40,302 nt of DNA from JBMTVN01 sp046047235 (GCA_046047235.1 JBJOII010000052.1:1-40302), one strand, 5' to 3'; positions 15,354-24,223 are shown, counted from the first letter of the stretch. The notes: generated by a model from the sequence alone, not told the origin. A program made the numbers and translations.

Positions 15354-17753
15354 TTAGCGGGTATGGAGGGCGATGGGGAGGGCATCGAAGACGCGTCGGA
15401 CGAAGTGGACTTTCATGCGTTGGCGGACTTCGGCGGGGACTTCGGTCCAGTCTTTGCGGTTATCTTCGGGGAGGATGACCTGGCGGAGGCCGGCGCGGTT
15501 AGCGGCGAGGACTTTTTCTTTGATACCGCCGACCGGGAGGACGCGGCCGCGGAGGCTGATTTCGCCGGTCATGGCGAGGTCGGAGCGGAGTCGTCGTTGG
15601 GAGAAGAGGGAAGCGAGGGCGAGGGTGAGGGTGAGGCCGGCGCTGGGGCCGTCTTTGGGGGTGGCTCCGGCGGGTACGTGGACATGGAGGTCGAACCTGT
15701 CGAAGTCGGAGAGGTCTATTTTGAGATTTTTTGATTGGGAGCGGAGGAGGCTGACGGCGGTTTGGGCGCTTTCCTTCATGACGTCGCCGAGGGAGCCTGT
15801 GAGCATGAGTCGGCCTTGGCCGGGCATGCGGGTGACTTCGATGAAGAGGATATCGCCGCCGACGGGGGTCCAGGCCATACCGATGGCGACGCCGGCTTCG
15901 GTGATGGTTTCTGCGGTTTCGGAGAGGAAGCGAGCGGGGCCGAGGAGGTCGCCTAGTTCCTGGGGGGAGACGGAGATGGGTTTCTTTTTATTTTTGCTGG
16001 TTACGATACGACGGGCGGTTTTACGGGCGAGGGAGGCGATTTCGCGTTCGAGTTGGCGGACGCCGGCTTCGCGGGTGTAGTCGTGAATGAGTTTTTTGAG
16101 CGTTGGGCTGGGGAATTTGACCTGGGATTTTTTGAGGCCGTGTTCGTCGAGTTGTCTGGGGACGAGGTGACGTCGGGCTATCTGGAGTTTTTCGGAGGCG
16201 GTATAGCTGGGGATTTCGATGACTTCGAGGCGGTCACGGAGGGCTGGGTGGATGGGTTCGAGCCAATTGGCGGTGGTGATGAAGAGGACGCGGGAGAGGT
16301 CGAAGGGCAGGTCGAGGTAGTGGTCGGTGAAGGTATGGTTTTGTTGAGGGTCGAGGACTTCGAGGAGAGCGGAGGATGGGTCACCGCGGAAGTCGGATCC
16401 GACCTTATCGATTTCGTCGAGGAGGATGACGGGGTTTTTACTTTCGATACGGCGGAGGGATTGGAGGATGCGGCCGGGGAGGGCGCCGACGTAGGTGCGG
16501 CGGTGTCCGCGGATTTCGGCTTCATCGCGCATACCGCCGAGGGCGATGCGGGCGAATTTACGGCCGAGAGTATCGGCTACGCTGCGTCCGAGGGAGGTTT
16601 TGCCGACGCCTGGGGGTCCGACGAGGCAGAGGATGGGGCCTTTGAGTTGTTGTTTTAGTTTGAGGACGGCGAGGAATTCGAGGAGGCGGTCTTTGACTTT
16701 GGCGAGGCCGTAGTGGTGTTCGTCGAGGAGTTTGGCGGCGGCGTCGAGGTTGAGTTGATCTGTGGTGGTTTGGTTCCAGGGGAGGCCGATGATCCAGTCG
16801 AGGTAGGTACGACTGACGGTATGTTCGGGGGTGCTGGGGGGGATTTGCTGGAGGCGGTCGAGTTCCTTGATGGCGACCTTATGGGCGTCCTCGGGGAGTT
16901 TGAGATTATCGATTTGGTCGCGGAGGCTTTGGAGGTCGGCGGCGAGGGGGTCGGCTTCGCCGAGTTCGCGTTGGATGGCGCGGATTTGTTCCCGGAGGAA
17001 GAAGTCGCGCTGGCTTTTGCTCATGCTGGAGGCGACTTCTTTTTGGATTTTTGAGCCTAGGGTGAGGACTTCGAGTTCGCGGCTGAGGAGGGGGAGGAGC
17101 AGGTTGAGCCGTTGTTTGACGTCCTGGGTTTCGAGGAGTTGCTGCCGTTCTGGCAGGCTCATATTGAGGTTGGCGGCGATGAGGTCGGCGAGTTTTGAGG
17201 GGTGTTCGGTATTGAGGACGGCGACCTTGACCTCATCGGCTGTGGAGGGGGAGAGGTTGACAATTTCCTGGAAGGCTTTTTGGGCGTTTCGGGCGAGTGC
17301 GGTGAGTTCGACGGAGTCATCGGACTGGTCGCGGAGGTAGGTGACGCGGGCTCGGAGGTAGGGGTCGTGGAGGGTATATTCGGTGATGTGGATGCGTCGG
17401 ATTCCTTCGACGAGGACGCGCACCGTGTTGTCGGGGAACTTGAGCATTTTGAGGACGCGCACGGCGCATCCGTGGTTCCAGAGTTCTTCCGGGGTGGGGT
17501 CTTCGACGTCGGCTTTTTTTTGCAGGACGAGTCCGAGGAAGCGGTCACCGGCGACGACATCATCGATGAGGCGGATACTGGAGGTGGATTCGACGAGGAG
17601 TGGGGAGACCATGCCTGGGAAGATGACGACGTCGGCGAGGCCGAGGATGGGCAGGTCTTCGGGGAGGGATTTGTTGCTGCGGGAGATGGTGGTATCGCCG
17701 CTATTGGCTGAGGTTCCGGTGATGCTGATGAATTCAGTTTCCGAGTGGCTCAT
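15354..17753 (-). CDS. lon: ATP-dependent protease Lon
   Basis: Lon degrades misfolded and regulatory proteins as a cytoplasmic hexamer. The 799-residue protein has the N-terminal substrate domain (LPILGLADVVIFPGMVSPL from residue 34), the AAA+ module with Walker A GPPGVGKTS at 379-387 and Walker B VILLDEID at 442-449, and the C-terminal protease domain. In that domain the catalytic Ser704 lies in DGPSAG and Lys747 in GGIKEK, 43 residues apart as in E. coli Lon. The length is standard. Its upstream neighbour on the same strand, 70 bases away, is a small heat-shock protein, so a shared proteostasis transcript is likely. Confidence 0.98.
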   Translation of the reverse strand: MSHSETEFISITGTSANSGDTTISRSNKSLPEDLPILGLADVVIFPGMVSPLLVESTSSIRLIDDVVAGDRFLGLVLQKKADVEDPTPEELWNHGCAVRVLKMLKFPDNTVRVLVEGIRRIHITEYTLHDPYLRARVTYLRDQSDDSVELTALARNAQKAFQEIVNLSPSTADEVKVAVLNTEHPSKLADLIAANLNMSLPERQQLLETQDVKQRLNLLLPLLSRELEVLTLGSKIQKEVASSMSKSQRDFFLREQIRAIQRELGEADPLAADLQSLRDQIDNLKLPEDAHKVAIKELDRLQQIPPSTPEHTVSRTYLDWIIGLPWNQTTTDQLNLDAAAKLLDEHHYGLAKVKDRLLEFLAVLKLKQQLKGPILCLVGPPGVGKTSLGRSVADTLGRKFARIALGGMRDEAEIRGHRRTYVGALPGRILQSLRRIESKNPVILLDEIDKVGSDFRGDPSSALLEVLDPQQNHTFTDHYLDLPFDLSRVLFITTANWLEPIHPALRDRLEVIEIPSYTASEKLQIARRHLVPRQLDEHGLKKSQVKFPSPTLKKLIHDYTREAGVRQLEREIASLARKTARRIVTSKNKKKPISVSPQELGDLLGPARFLSETAETITEAGVAIGMAWTPVGGDILFIEVTRMPGQGRLMLTGSLGDVMKESAQTAVSLLRSQSKNLKIDLSDFDRFDLHVHVPAGATPKDGPSAGLTLTLALASLFSQRRLRSDLAMTGEISLRGRVLPVGGIKEKVLAANRAGLRQVILPEDNRKDWTEVPAEVRQRMKVHFVRRVFDALPIALHTR

Positions 17754-17823
17754 TTGGGGGGGCGGTATGGGGTTGGGCGGCTTGGGGCAGTCCCTTTAGT
17801 GGGGGGTAATTTTTTGGGGGCGA

Positions 17824-18237
17824 CTATTCCGAGTCGATGGGGACCACGATTTTCTCGTGGGAGGGAGGTTCGTTCTCGGGGACGTCGATTCGGAGGAAGC
17901 CGTTATGGTAGCTGGCTCTGGCGCGGCTGAGGTCATAGCCGGGTGGGATTTCGATGATGCTTTCGAAGGTTCCGTAACTGATTTCCATGACGAGGAACTG
18001 GCATTTCGTGGCGCGGCAGCCATCGGGGCGTTGGCCACTGATTTTGAGCTGGTTACCTTCGATGGAGAGTTCCAGGTCTTCCCTTTTCATTCCCGCCAGT
18101 TCGACCTTGATGACGAGTCCGCCTTCCATGAGGTAGACGTCGGTGTTGGGCACCCAGTAGGTATCGGAGGAGGCGTCGGACTGTCCGGTCTGACGTCGGA
18201 GGAACTGGAGACTGGTGGAGACTTTATTCAGGGCCAT
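17824..18237 (-). CDS. Small heat-shock protein, Hsp20/alpha-crystallin family
   Basis: This 137-residue holding chaperone binds unfolding proteins and keeps them soluble. It begins with a short N-terminal arm, then the alpha-crystallin domain: PNTDVYLMEGGLVIKVELAG, the typical REDLELSIEGNQLKISGQR, and the late ASYHNGFLRIDVPE, a variant of the conserved A-x-x-x-N-G-x-L motif. The open frame continues upstream to 18372 through heptamer repeats, so I took the ATG at 18237, which gives a standard-length protein. An internal CRATKCQF segment replaces the usual linker between beta5 and beta7. It precedes lon by 70 bases. Confidence 0.92.
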   Translation of the reverse strand: MALNKVSTSLQFLRRQTGQSDASSDTYWVPNTDVYLMEGGLVIKVELAGMKREDLELSIEGNQLKISGQRPDGCRATKCQFLVMEISYGTFESIIEIPPGYDLSRARASYHNGFLRIDVPENEPPSHEKIVVPIDSE

Positions 18238-18311
18238 CGGATTGATGACGCTACACCATGGGGTGAGAGGGTTCAAGGGTAGAGCGGGAAGCGGCAGGCG
18301 CCAAGCGCTGA

Positions 18312-18426
18312 GGGCTGAGGGCTGAGGGCTGAGGGGTGAGGGGTGAGGGGGGAGGCGTCTGCGCACTGCCAACAGCTAAGATCGAACCTCGGCTTTCGAT
18401 CCCGATAGCGATAGCGATGTCGATTG
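18312..18426. repeat. Heptamer array plus CGATNN array, copy B
   Basis: Between hsp20 and the response regulator the gap of about 265 bases contains no gene. It holds three GGGCTGA and two GGGGTGA units (18312-18346), then CACTGCCAACAGCTAAGA and a five-unit CGATNN array (18397-18426: CC, AG, AG, GT, TG), followed by AAGCGGCAAGCGCTAAGCGGG-type stretches. The blocks are the same as at 6.1-6.4 kb but in a different order, with the heptamers first. Confidence 0.85.
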
Positions 18427-18502
18427 TAAGGAAGCGGCAAGCGCTAAGCGGGAAGCGCATAGGGGTGCGTGTCTGCTGCGCTCGCGATATCTGGGTGGGG
18501 TT

Positions 18503-19138
18503 TTATTCCACGAGGCCGTTTTTGAGGGCGTAGCGGGCGATTTCGACGTTAGTTTTGAGGCCGGTTTTGACGGCGAGGCGGGTTCGGTAGGTGGCGACGG
18601 TGCGTTCGCTGAGGGAGAGTTCTTCGGCGATTTCCTTGATGGATTTGCCGGTGGCGACTGCGCGGAGGACTTGGAGTTCGCGTTGGGAGAGAGTTTCGTG
18701 TGGGGGTTGATTTTCGTCGGGGCCGAGGTTGGAGGCGAGGCGTTCGGCCAAGGAGGCGGTGACGTATTTACCGCCGCTGAGGATGCGGTTGATGGCGGTG
18801 ACGAGTTGGTCGGAGGCTTCACGTTTGGTGATATAGCCTGAAGCGCCGAGTTTGAAGGCACGGAGGGCGAATTGTTCTTCCGGGTAGGCGGTGAGGACGA
18901 GGACCGGGGGGCGGTGTTCCATGCCGGACAATTCTTCGAGCACTTCGAATCCGCTACGGTCGGGCATATTGATATCGAGCAGGAGCAGGTCCCATGTGGA
19001 GTTTTTGAGGAGTTCCAGGGTTTCGTTTGTGTCTCTGGCTTCGGCGATTTCGACGTTATTGATGCGCGAAGCGAGTATATCGCGGAGTCCGTGACGAAGG
19101 ATTTCGTGGTCGTCTGCGATGATTACCCGTGTGGTCAT
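18503..19138 (-). CDS. NarL/FixJ-family response regulator
   Basis: The 211-residue DNA-binding regulator has a receiver domain at its N-terminus (acidic pair DD at 9-10, phospho-acceptor Asp55 in LLLLDINMPDRSG, conserved VLVLTAYPEE). A LuxR-type helix-turn-helix lies at about 145-205 (LSQRELQVLRAVATGKSIKEIAEELSLSERTV). Its start overlaps the stop of the upstream PAS histidine kinase by 4 bases, a translational coupling typical of cognate pairs, so the kinase at 19135-21600 is very probably its partner. Target genes cannot be read from the sequence. Confidence 0.95.
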   Translation of the reverse strand: MTTRVIIADDHEILRHGLRDILASRINNVEIAEARDTNETLELLKNSTWDLLLLDINMPDRSGFEVLEELSGMEHRPPVLVLTAYPEEQFALRAFKLGASGYITKREASDQLVTAINRILSGGKYVTASLAERLASNLGPDENQPPHETLSQRELQVLRAVATGKSIKEIAEELSLSERTVATYRTRLAVKTGLKTNVEIARYALKNGLVE

Positions 19139-21600
19139 GGTTTGTCCTGTTGGTTGGGGATTTGGACGCGGACTAGAGTGCCGCTGTCCGGTCTGGTCGT
19201 AAAGCTAACATTACCCCCGATGGATTTGGCTCGTTCCTGCATGCCGAGGAGTCCGAGGGCATTGGGGTTGGTGAGGTCGGGGTCGGGGATACCGCGGCCG
19301 TTATCGCGGATATCGAGAGTGATGGTATCGGGTGTGGTTTGCAGGCTGACTTCGACTTGGGAGGCATCAGCATGGCGGGCGATATTGGTGAGGGCTTCCT
19401 GGAGGATACGGAAGCATGTGGTGGTGACAGTCTGGGGCAGGGTTGGTTCCGTTGCGGGGAGGAAGATTTTGCAGGGTATTTCGAAGCGTTTCTGGAAGCG
19501 GGAGGTTTCGTATTGGAGGGCGGTGCCGAGGCCGAAGTTGTCGAGTAGGCTGGGGCGGAGGTCGGCTGCGATGTTTTGGACTTTGGAGGTGATGGTATCG
19601 ACGAGGTCGCAGGCGGCGGCGAGTTTATCGAGGAGGGGGTTGACGCGTCGGTCATCGCCGAATTCATCGAGGGCATGTTCGATCCAGCTAAGGTCCATAC
19701 TGATGGCGGTGAGCATTTGGCCGAGTTCGTCGTGGATTTCGCGGGAGATGGCGGTGCGTTCGGCTTCGCGGAGGTTTTCGAGGCGGCTGGAGAGGGCTCG
19801 GAGTTGTTGTTGGTGGCGGAAGGTTTGTTCTTCGGCTTGTTTGCGGGGGGTGATATCGAGGACGACGCCGCGCATATGGTCGGGTGACTGGGCTGTTTGG
19901 GAGGATTTTGAGAGGAGGCCGTTGGAGAGGATCCAGTGGACTGACTGGTCGGGCCAGACCACCCTGAATTCGTGGTGGAAGGTTTGATTATGATCGATGC
20001 TGTAGCGGACTTTTGAATTGAACTCCTGCAGGTCATCCGGGTGGATGCGTTGGAGGACGGCGTTATAGGTGCCATTGAATTCGCCGGGTTGGTAGCCCCA
20101 GAGTTCTTCCAGCCAGAGGGTCCAGATGACTTTGTCGTCGGGGATATTCCAATCGAAGATGCCCATATGGGCGGCGTCGAGGGCGAGGCGGAGGTGTTCT
20201 TCGCTGGCGCGGAGCTCATCGGCGGCTTTTTTGCGTTGGGTGATATCCTCGAAGGTGGCGGCGCGGAAGAGGATTTTGCCGAGGGCGTCCTTGAAGGTGG
20301 TGACATTAGTGAGGGCTGGGAAGGTGGACTGGTCTTTGCGGAGGTGGGTGGATTCGTAGACGTGGTAGCCTTGGGAGTTTGCGATGGTGGCTTGGTTGGG
20401 CAGCTCATCACGGCTGGAGGGGGCGAAGAAGTCGGCGAGGTTCATGTTTTGGATTTCGTGTGGTTCGTATCCGTGCATGGAAGCGAAGGCGGGGTTGGCT
20501 TCGAGGATGGCATGGGTCCGGGGGTCGGCGATCGCCATGCCCCAACCGGCGTGGAGGAAGACATGGCGGAGGCGGAGGAGGTCGCGGGTGGTGGCTTTGC
20601 GGGCGCTGATATCGATGCCGACACTGATGAGGCAGTTGCGGCCCTGGAGAGTGGAGCGGGTTCCGGTGAAGTAGTGGGGGATGGTGCTGCCGTTTTTTGT
20701 GACGAGGTCGGCTTCGATATCGCCGTGGCCTGACAGGAAGACTTCCTGGATATTATCGCGGATGCGTTGTTGGTCTTTGGGGCTGAAGAGTTGGATGGGG
20801 TTGAGCTGGGAGATTTCCTCGTCCGAGTAACCGGTTGCTGAGGAGAGGTTATTATTCCAGCGGAGGAGCTGGTGTTTTTCGTCGTAGCAGAAGAGGACAC
20901 CGGGGAGGGAGTTGAGGAGGCTGGTTGAGAAGTCGCGTTCGGCGCGGAGGGCTTCCTCGATTTGGATACGGTCGGTGATATCGCGGACGATGCCGAAGAG
21001 GCCGATCGTTTCACCCTGGGTGTTCCGGATGGGGCCTTTGGTGCAGTGCAGGGTGGTTTTGCGGCCATTGAGCATGACGGTTTCGTCTTCGGTGACGACG
21101 TTGCCGGAGGACATAATTTCGCGGTCATGCTGCATGATGCGTTGGGCGTCTTCGGGGTTGAAGACGGAGCTGAGGTCCTTTCCGAGGATGGAGTTTGGGG
21201 GGAAGCCTCCGAGTTTCGCTGCGCCGGTGTTAAAGAGGAGGTAGCGGCCGTGGGTGTCGGTGACGAAGATGGCGTCGGTGGTGGCTTCGGTGACGGCTTG
21301 GAGCAGGGTGCCTTGTTGTTGGGCTTCTTCCTGGGACTGGTTGAGTCTGTCGCTGAAGCGTTCGAGCAGGCGGGCTTGGCGTTTGAGGAGGATGGCGAGG
21401 ATGATGGAGGAGCTGGCGAGGAGAATCCAGGGTTGGAGGGTATTCCAGGTTTTATGGAGTTGGGGGTGGGATTGGAGGCTGAGGGAGGCGAGGCTGGAGA
21501 GGGCCAGGCAGGTGAGGGAGAGGCAGACGAAGGGTATGAGAGTTTGGAGGCAGTTGGGGGGTGGTTTAGAGGGATCAGTGGCTTTGTGCGGCGCAGGCAT
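19135..21600 (-). CDS. Multi-PAS sensor histidine kinase, NarX/DegS type
   Basis: This 821-residue membrane kinase has two N-terminal hydrophobic segments (about 20-42 and 54-73). About four PAS domains follow, beginning near LLQAVTEATTDAIFVTD, LLNSLPGVLFCYDE, RLRHVFLHAGWGMAIAD and LRLALDAAHMGIFDWN. The HisKA_3 dimerisation helix has phospho-acceptor His in AISREIHDELGQML. The C-terminal ATPase has RILQEALTNIARHADA, LDIRDNGRGIPD and NALGLLGMQERA. It phosphorylates the regulator overlapping its 3' end. The open frame extends to 22008, but the residues before MPAPHKATDP antisense repeats and a PAS fragment, so I chose the ATG at 21600. The periplasmic loop between the two helices is only about 10 residues, so sensing is probably through the cytoplasmic PAS domains. 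Confidence 0.92.
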   Translation of the reverse strand: MPAPHKATDPSKPPPNCLQTLIPFVCLSLTCLALSSLASLSLQSHPQLHKTWNTLQPWILLASSSIILAILLKRQARLLERFSDRLNQSQEEAQQQGTLLQAVTEATTDAIFVTDTHGRYLLFNTGAAKLGGFPPNSILGKDLSSVFNPEDAQRIMQHDREIMSSGNVVTEDETVMLNGRKTTLHCTKGPIRNTQGETIGLFGIVRDITDRIQIEEALRAERDFSTSLLNSLPGVLFCYDEKHQLLRWNNNLSSATGYSDEEISQLNPIQLFSPKDQQRIRDNIQEVFLSGHGDIEADLVTKNGSTIPHYFTGTRSTLQGRNCLISVGIDISARKATTRDLLRLRHVFLHAGWGMAIADPRTHAILEANPAFASMHGYEPHEIQNMNLADFFAPSSRDELPNQATIANSQGYHVYESTHLRKDQSTFPALTNVTTFKDALGKILFRAATFEDITQRKKAADELRASEEHLRLALDAAHMGIFDWNIPDDKVIWTLWLEELWGYQPGEFNGTYNAVLQRIHPDDLQEFNSKVRYSIDHNQTFHHEFRVVWPDQSVHWILSNGLLSKSSQTAQSPDHMRGVVLDITPRKQAEEQTFRHQQQLRALSSRLENLREAERTAISREIHDELGQMLTAISMDLSWIEHALDEFGDDRRVNPLLDKLAAACDLVDTITSKVQNIAADLRPSLLDNFGLGTALQYETSRFQKRFEIPCKIFLPATEPTLPQTVTTTCFRILQEALTNIARHADASQVEVSLQTTPDTITLDIRDNGRGIPDPDLTNPNALGLLGMQERAKSIGGNVSFTTRPDSGTLVRVQIPNQQDKP

Positions 21601-21635
21601 GGGGGAGAACTTAGATAAACTGGAAGGAGAATGCA

Positions 21636-21854
21636 CTATTGGGGCTTGGGTATTTGGGCGGCGGGGAAGAGGTCGAAGTCGGTTTTGCCGATGATGTCTT
21701 TGAGTGGCCGATTGATGAGGGAGCAGAAGCGTTGGTTGGCGAAGGTGAATCGTCCCTGGATATCCTTGCGGAGGATGCATTGGGGCAGCTGATTGACGAG
21801 CGATTTGTAGGGGAGTTCTCCGTTGGGGGTAGGAGGGTTGGGTAGGTTGGTCAT
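21636..21854 (-). CDS. Half PAS domain, small PAS protein or remnant
   Basis: A 72-residue open frame just upstream of the kinase encodes a clear PAS start: LVNQLPQCILRKDIQGRFTFANQRFCSLINRPLKDIIGKTDFDLFP. It then ends after a few residues (AAQIPKPQ), before the second half of the PAS fold (the LAEKY...DD region usually follows FP). Its frame differs from that of the kinase and its stop is 35 bases upstream of the kinase ATG. It may be a remnant of an extra N-terminal PAS domain cut off by mutation, or a very short stand-alone PAS peptide. Codon use is consistent with - strand coding. Confidence 0.6.
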   Translation of the reverse strand: MTNLPNPPTPNGELPYKSLVNQLPQCILRKDIQGRFTFANQRFCSLINRPLKDIIGKTDFDLFPAAQIPKPQ

Positions 21855-21867
21855 TTGAGGGTTGTGC

Positions 21868-22098
21868 ATCGCGCGGTGCACGATGCAGGGAGAGAGGGGA
21901 GGGGATAGGGGAGAGAGTGGGGGGAGTTTTCAGTTCACGGTAGGCTGTTGGCTGTAGAGTGTTGGGTTGAGGGGGGGCTTCTGCAGACTGCCGACTGCTA
22001 ACAGCCAACTTCAGCTTTCGATCCCGATCCCGATAGCGATTTCGATTTCGATTTCGATGGCATGGAAGGGCTGAGGGCTGAGGGCTGAGGGCTGAGGG
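21868..22098. repeat. Repeat mosaic, copy C
   Basis: The gap between mgtE and the PAS fragment carries the same ordered blocks as 6.1-6.3 kb: GCATCGCG...GATGCAGG palindromic bases, a GA tract ending GAGAGAGTGGGGGGA, a GGCTTCTGCAGACTGCC block, a seven-unit CGATNN array (22019-22060: CC, CC, AG, TT, TT, TT, GG), the linker CATGGAA, and four GGGCTGA units (22068-22095). No gene is seen here. Confidence 0.88.
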
Positions 22099-22142
22099 TT
22101 ATGGATTGCGCGGTGCGCTCTGCAGGGAGAGAGTGGGGGGCG

Positions 22143-23453
22143 TTAGGAGAGTTGAGATTGGAAGAGGGAGGCGAAGCCGAGGAAGGCGAAGAAGCCGACG
22201 ACATCGGTGACGGTGGTGAGGATGATACTGGAGCACTGGGCGGGGTCGAGGTGGAGTTTTCGCATGAGGAGGGGGATGGCGGCGCCGGCTAGGCCGGCGG
22301 CGGCGAGATTGACGAGCATGCCGAGACCGACGACGAGGCCGAGGAAGGGGTTTTGGTACCAGATCCAGGCGATGAGAGCTGTGGTGAGTCCGGTGATGGT
22401 ACCGGTGATGACGCCCAGCCAGGTTTCCTTGAAGACGAGAGTGATGATTTTGTGTTTGGGAATTTCGCGCATGACGATGCCGCGCATCACGATGGCGAGG
22501 GACTGGGCTCCGGCGTTGCCGCCCTGGCCGGCGACTACGGGGAGGAAGACGGCGAGGACCGTGAGTTGGGCGATGATGTTTTCGAAGCCGGCGACGACGG
22601 CGGCGGCGAGGAAGGCCGTGGCGAGGTTGACGAAGAGCCAGGGCAGGCGGTTACGGAGCGATGTGGTGACGGGGGAGAAGGCACGTTCGTCTTTTCCGGC
22701 GCCGAACATTTGTTGGATATCGCTGGCGAGTTCGTCCTGGACGTCCTGGACGAGTTGTTCGACGCGGACGATACCCAGCAGTCGGTTTTCGGAATCGACC
22801 ACGGGGGCGGCGAAGTAGCGTCTTTTGGAGAGTTCGGAGGTGGCCTCTTCGCAATCGGTGAAGGGGTGGAGAGTGAAGAGGTCGCGGCGCATGACTTGTT
22901 CGAGCGACTGGCTGGGTTGGGCGAGCATGAGGTCGCGCATATTGATGACGCCGACGAGCTGGTCGGCATCATTGAGGATGTAGGTATAGGAGAGGGGGTA
23001 ACGTTTTTGTGCGAGCGAGCGGATTTTTTCTATGGCGTCGCGGACCCTGGTAGTTTCCCGGAAGGCGAGGAGCTGGGTGCTCATGAGGCGGCCGACGCTG
23101 TTTTCGGGGAACTCGAGGTGTTCGCGGACGGCCTGTTTGAGTTTTTGTGGGAGGTGTTGGATGAAGGCTTCGCGCGTATCGTGGGGTAGTCGGGCGAAGA
23201 TTGCCGCGGCGTGGGCGGGTTCGAGTTGGCGGGCGATGGTTTTGAGCAGGGAGGGTTCAGCGGACTGGAGCAATTCGGCGGCGTAGGCGGTTTGGAGTTG
23301 GCTGACGAGGGAGGCGGCGATTTCGGGTGGGAGCGAGCTGAGGGTTTGGACTACTTCCTCTTCGGGCAGGGTTTCGAGGAGTCGGCCTGCGGTGGTGAGG
23401 TCGCGTTCGATGAGTTTAGCGGCGAGGGACTGGAGGCCTTGGGTTTTGGGCAT
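22143..23453 (-). CDS. mgtE: Magnesium transporter MgtE
   Basis: MgtE is a Mg2+-gated channel of the inner membrane. The 436-residue protein has the N-terminal superhelical domain (LPEEEVVQTLSSLPPEIAASL and later repeats), two CBS domains (about 130-250, with SYTYILNDADQLVGVINMRDL and AAPVVDSENRLLGIV), the linker (VEQLVQDVQDELASDIQQMFGAG), and a five-helix pore with FLPVVAGQGGNAGAQSLAI, the conserved selectivity and gating segment. The ATG at 23453 was chosen over 23540 because it yields the conventional start. It is divergent from the UPF0316 gene with about 120 bases between; that is too short for a full M-box riboswitch, and none was seen. Confidence 0.96.
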   Translation of the reverse strand: MPKTQGLQSLAAKLIERDLTTAGRLLETLPEEEVVQTLSSLPPEIAASLVSQLQTAYAAELLQSAEPSLLKTIARQLEPAHAAAIFARLPHDTREAFIQHLPQKLKQAVREHLEFPENSVGRLMSTQLLAFRETTRVRDAIEKIRSLAQKRYPLSYTYILNDADQLVGVINMRDLMLAQPSQSLEQVMRRDLFTLHPFTDCEEATSELSKRRYFAAPVVDSENRLLGIVRVEQLVQDVQDELASDIQQMFGAGKDERAFSPVTTSLRNRLPWLFVNLATAFLAAAVVAGFENIIAQLTVLAVFLPVVAGQGGNAGAQSLAIVMRGIVMREIPKHKIITLVFKETWLGVITGTITGLTTALIAWIWYQNPFLGLVVGLGMLVNLAAAGLAGAAIPLLMRKLHLDPAQCSSIILTTVTDVVGFFAFLGFASLFQSQLS

Positions 23454-23575
23454 GGGGTGATATGGGGTGGGGCTTAGGGTGGACTGTGCGTTTGGCTTTG
23501 GTGATATGCAACGGGAATGGTTTTGCGAGGGGTGTTGCATTTTCTGGAGTGGTGAGCATTTTGGTTTTGAGGTTT

Positions 23576-24151
23576 ATGATGGAATCCCTGATGGATCCGC
23601 ACACTTGGGCGCTGGGCATGCTGATATTTCTGGCGCGGGTTTTTGATGTGACGATGGGCACGATGCGTACTATCAGCATTGTGCATGGACGGATGTGGGT
23701 GGCGTTTGGATTGGGGTTGATGGAGGTATCGATGTGGTTGGTGGTGATTTCTGCGGTGATTACGCAGATAGCGGCCAAGCCGTTGCTGGGGGTGTTTTAT
23801 GCGTTGGGATTTTCGGTGGGGAACGTGGTGGGCATTTTGGTGGAGCGGCGGGTTGCTTTGGGGAACATGTCTTTGCGGGTGATTAGTGCGGCTCGTGGGC
23901 TGGAGTTAGCGAGCCGGCTGAGGGACTTGGGTTATGGGGTGACGACTTTTTCCGGGGAAGGCCGGAGTGGGGCGGTGACGTTGTTGTATGTGGTGTGTGG
24001 GAGGAAGGATTTTCGTCGGGCATTGGACACGGTGAAGAGTGTTGAGCCTGGTGCGTTTTATGTGACTGAGATGGCGGGGTCGGTGGGCAAGGTGACGCGA
24101 CCGATGATGCCGCCCGCGAGTGGTTGGAGGTCGGTATTTAAGCGGAAGTGA
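23576..24151 (+). CDS. UPF0316 membrane protein (DUF5698 plus DUF2179)
   Basis: The 191-residue protein starts with three predicted membrane helices (WALGMLIFLARVFDVTMGTM, MWVAFGLGLMEVSMWLVVIS, LGVFYALGFSVGNVVGILVE). It continues into a cytoplasmic DUF2179 domain (LASRLRDLGYGVTTFSGEGRSGAVTLLYVVCGRKDFRRAL). This is the architecture of the UPF0316 family, whose biochemical role is not settled. ATG 23576 is preceded by GAGG; ATG 23579 is an alternative. It converges with the RRM gene, with a terminator between them, and is divergent from mgtE. Confidence 0.88.
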   Translation: MMESLMDPHTWALGMLIFLARVFDVTMGTMRTISIVHGRMWVAFGLGLMEVSMWLVVISAVITQIAAKPLLGVFYALGFSVGNVVGILVERRVALGNMSLRVISAARGLELASRLRDLGYGVTTFSGEGRSGAVTLLYVVCGRKDFRRALDTVKSVEPGAFYVTEMAGSVGKVTRPMMPPASGWRSVFKRK

Positions 24152-24169
24152 GCAGGGGTGGAGGGGTAA

Positions 24170-24206
24170 AGAAAAAGCCGGTCCTGCTGTGAAGCGGGAC
24201 CGGCTT
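24170..24206 (-). terminator. Rho-independent terminator of the RRM gene
   Basis: AAGCCGGTCC (24175-24184) pairs perfectly with GGACCGGCTT (24197-24206). On the - strand the stem is followed by a T-rich run (complement of AAAGAAAAA at 24168-24176). It lies 18 bases beyond the RRM stop codon. Confidence 0.88.
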
Positions 24207-24223
24207 GAGATGAGTAAAGCGGA

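Noticed and set aside
23454..23575. M-box (magnesium) riboswitch upstream of mgtE
   Set aside because: The gap to the divergent gene is only about 120 bases and shows no matching stem arrangement.
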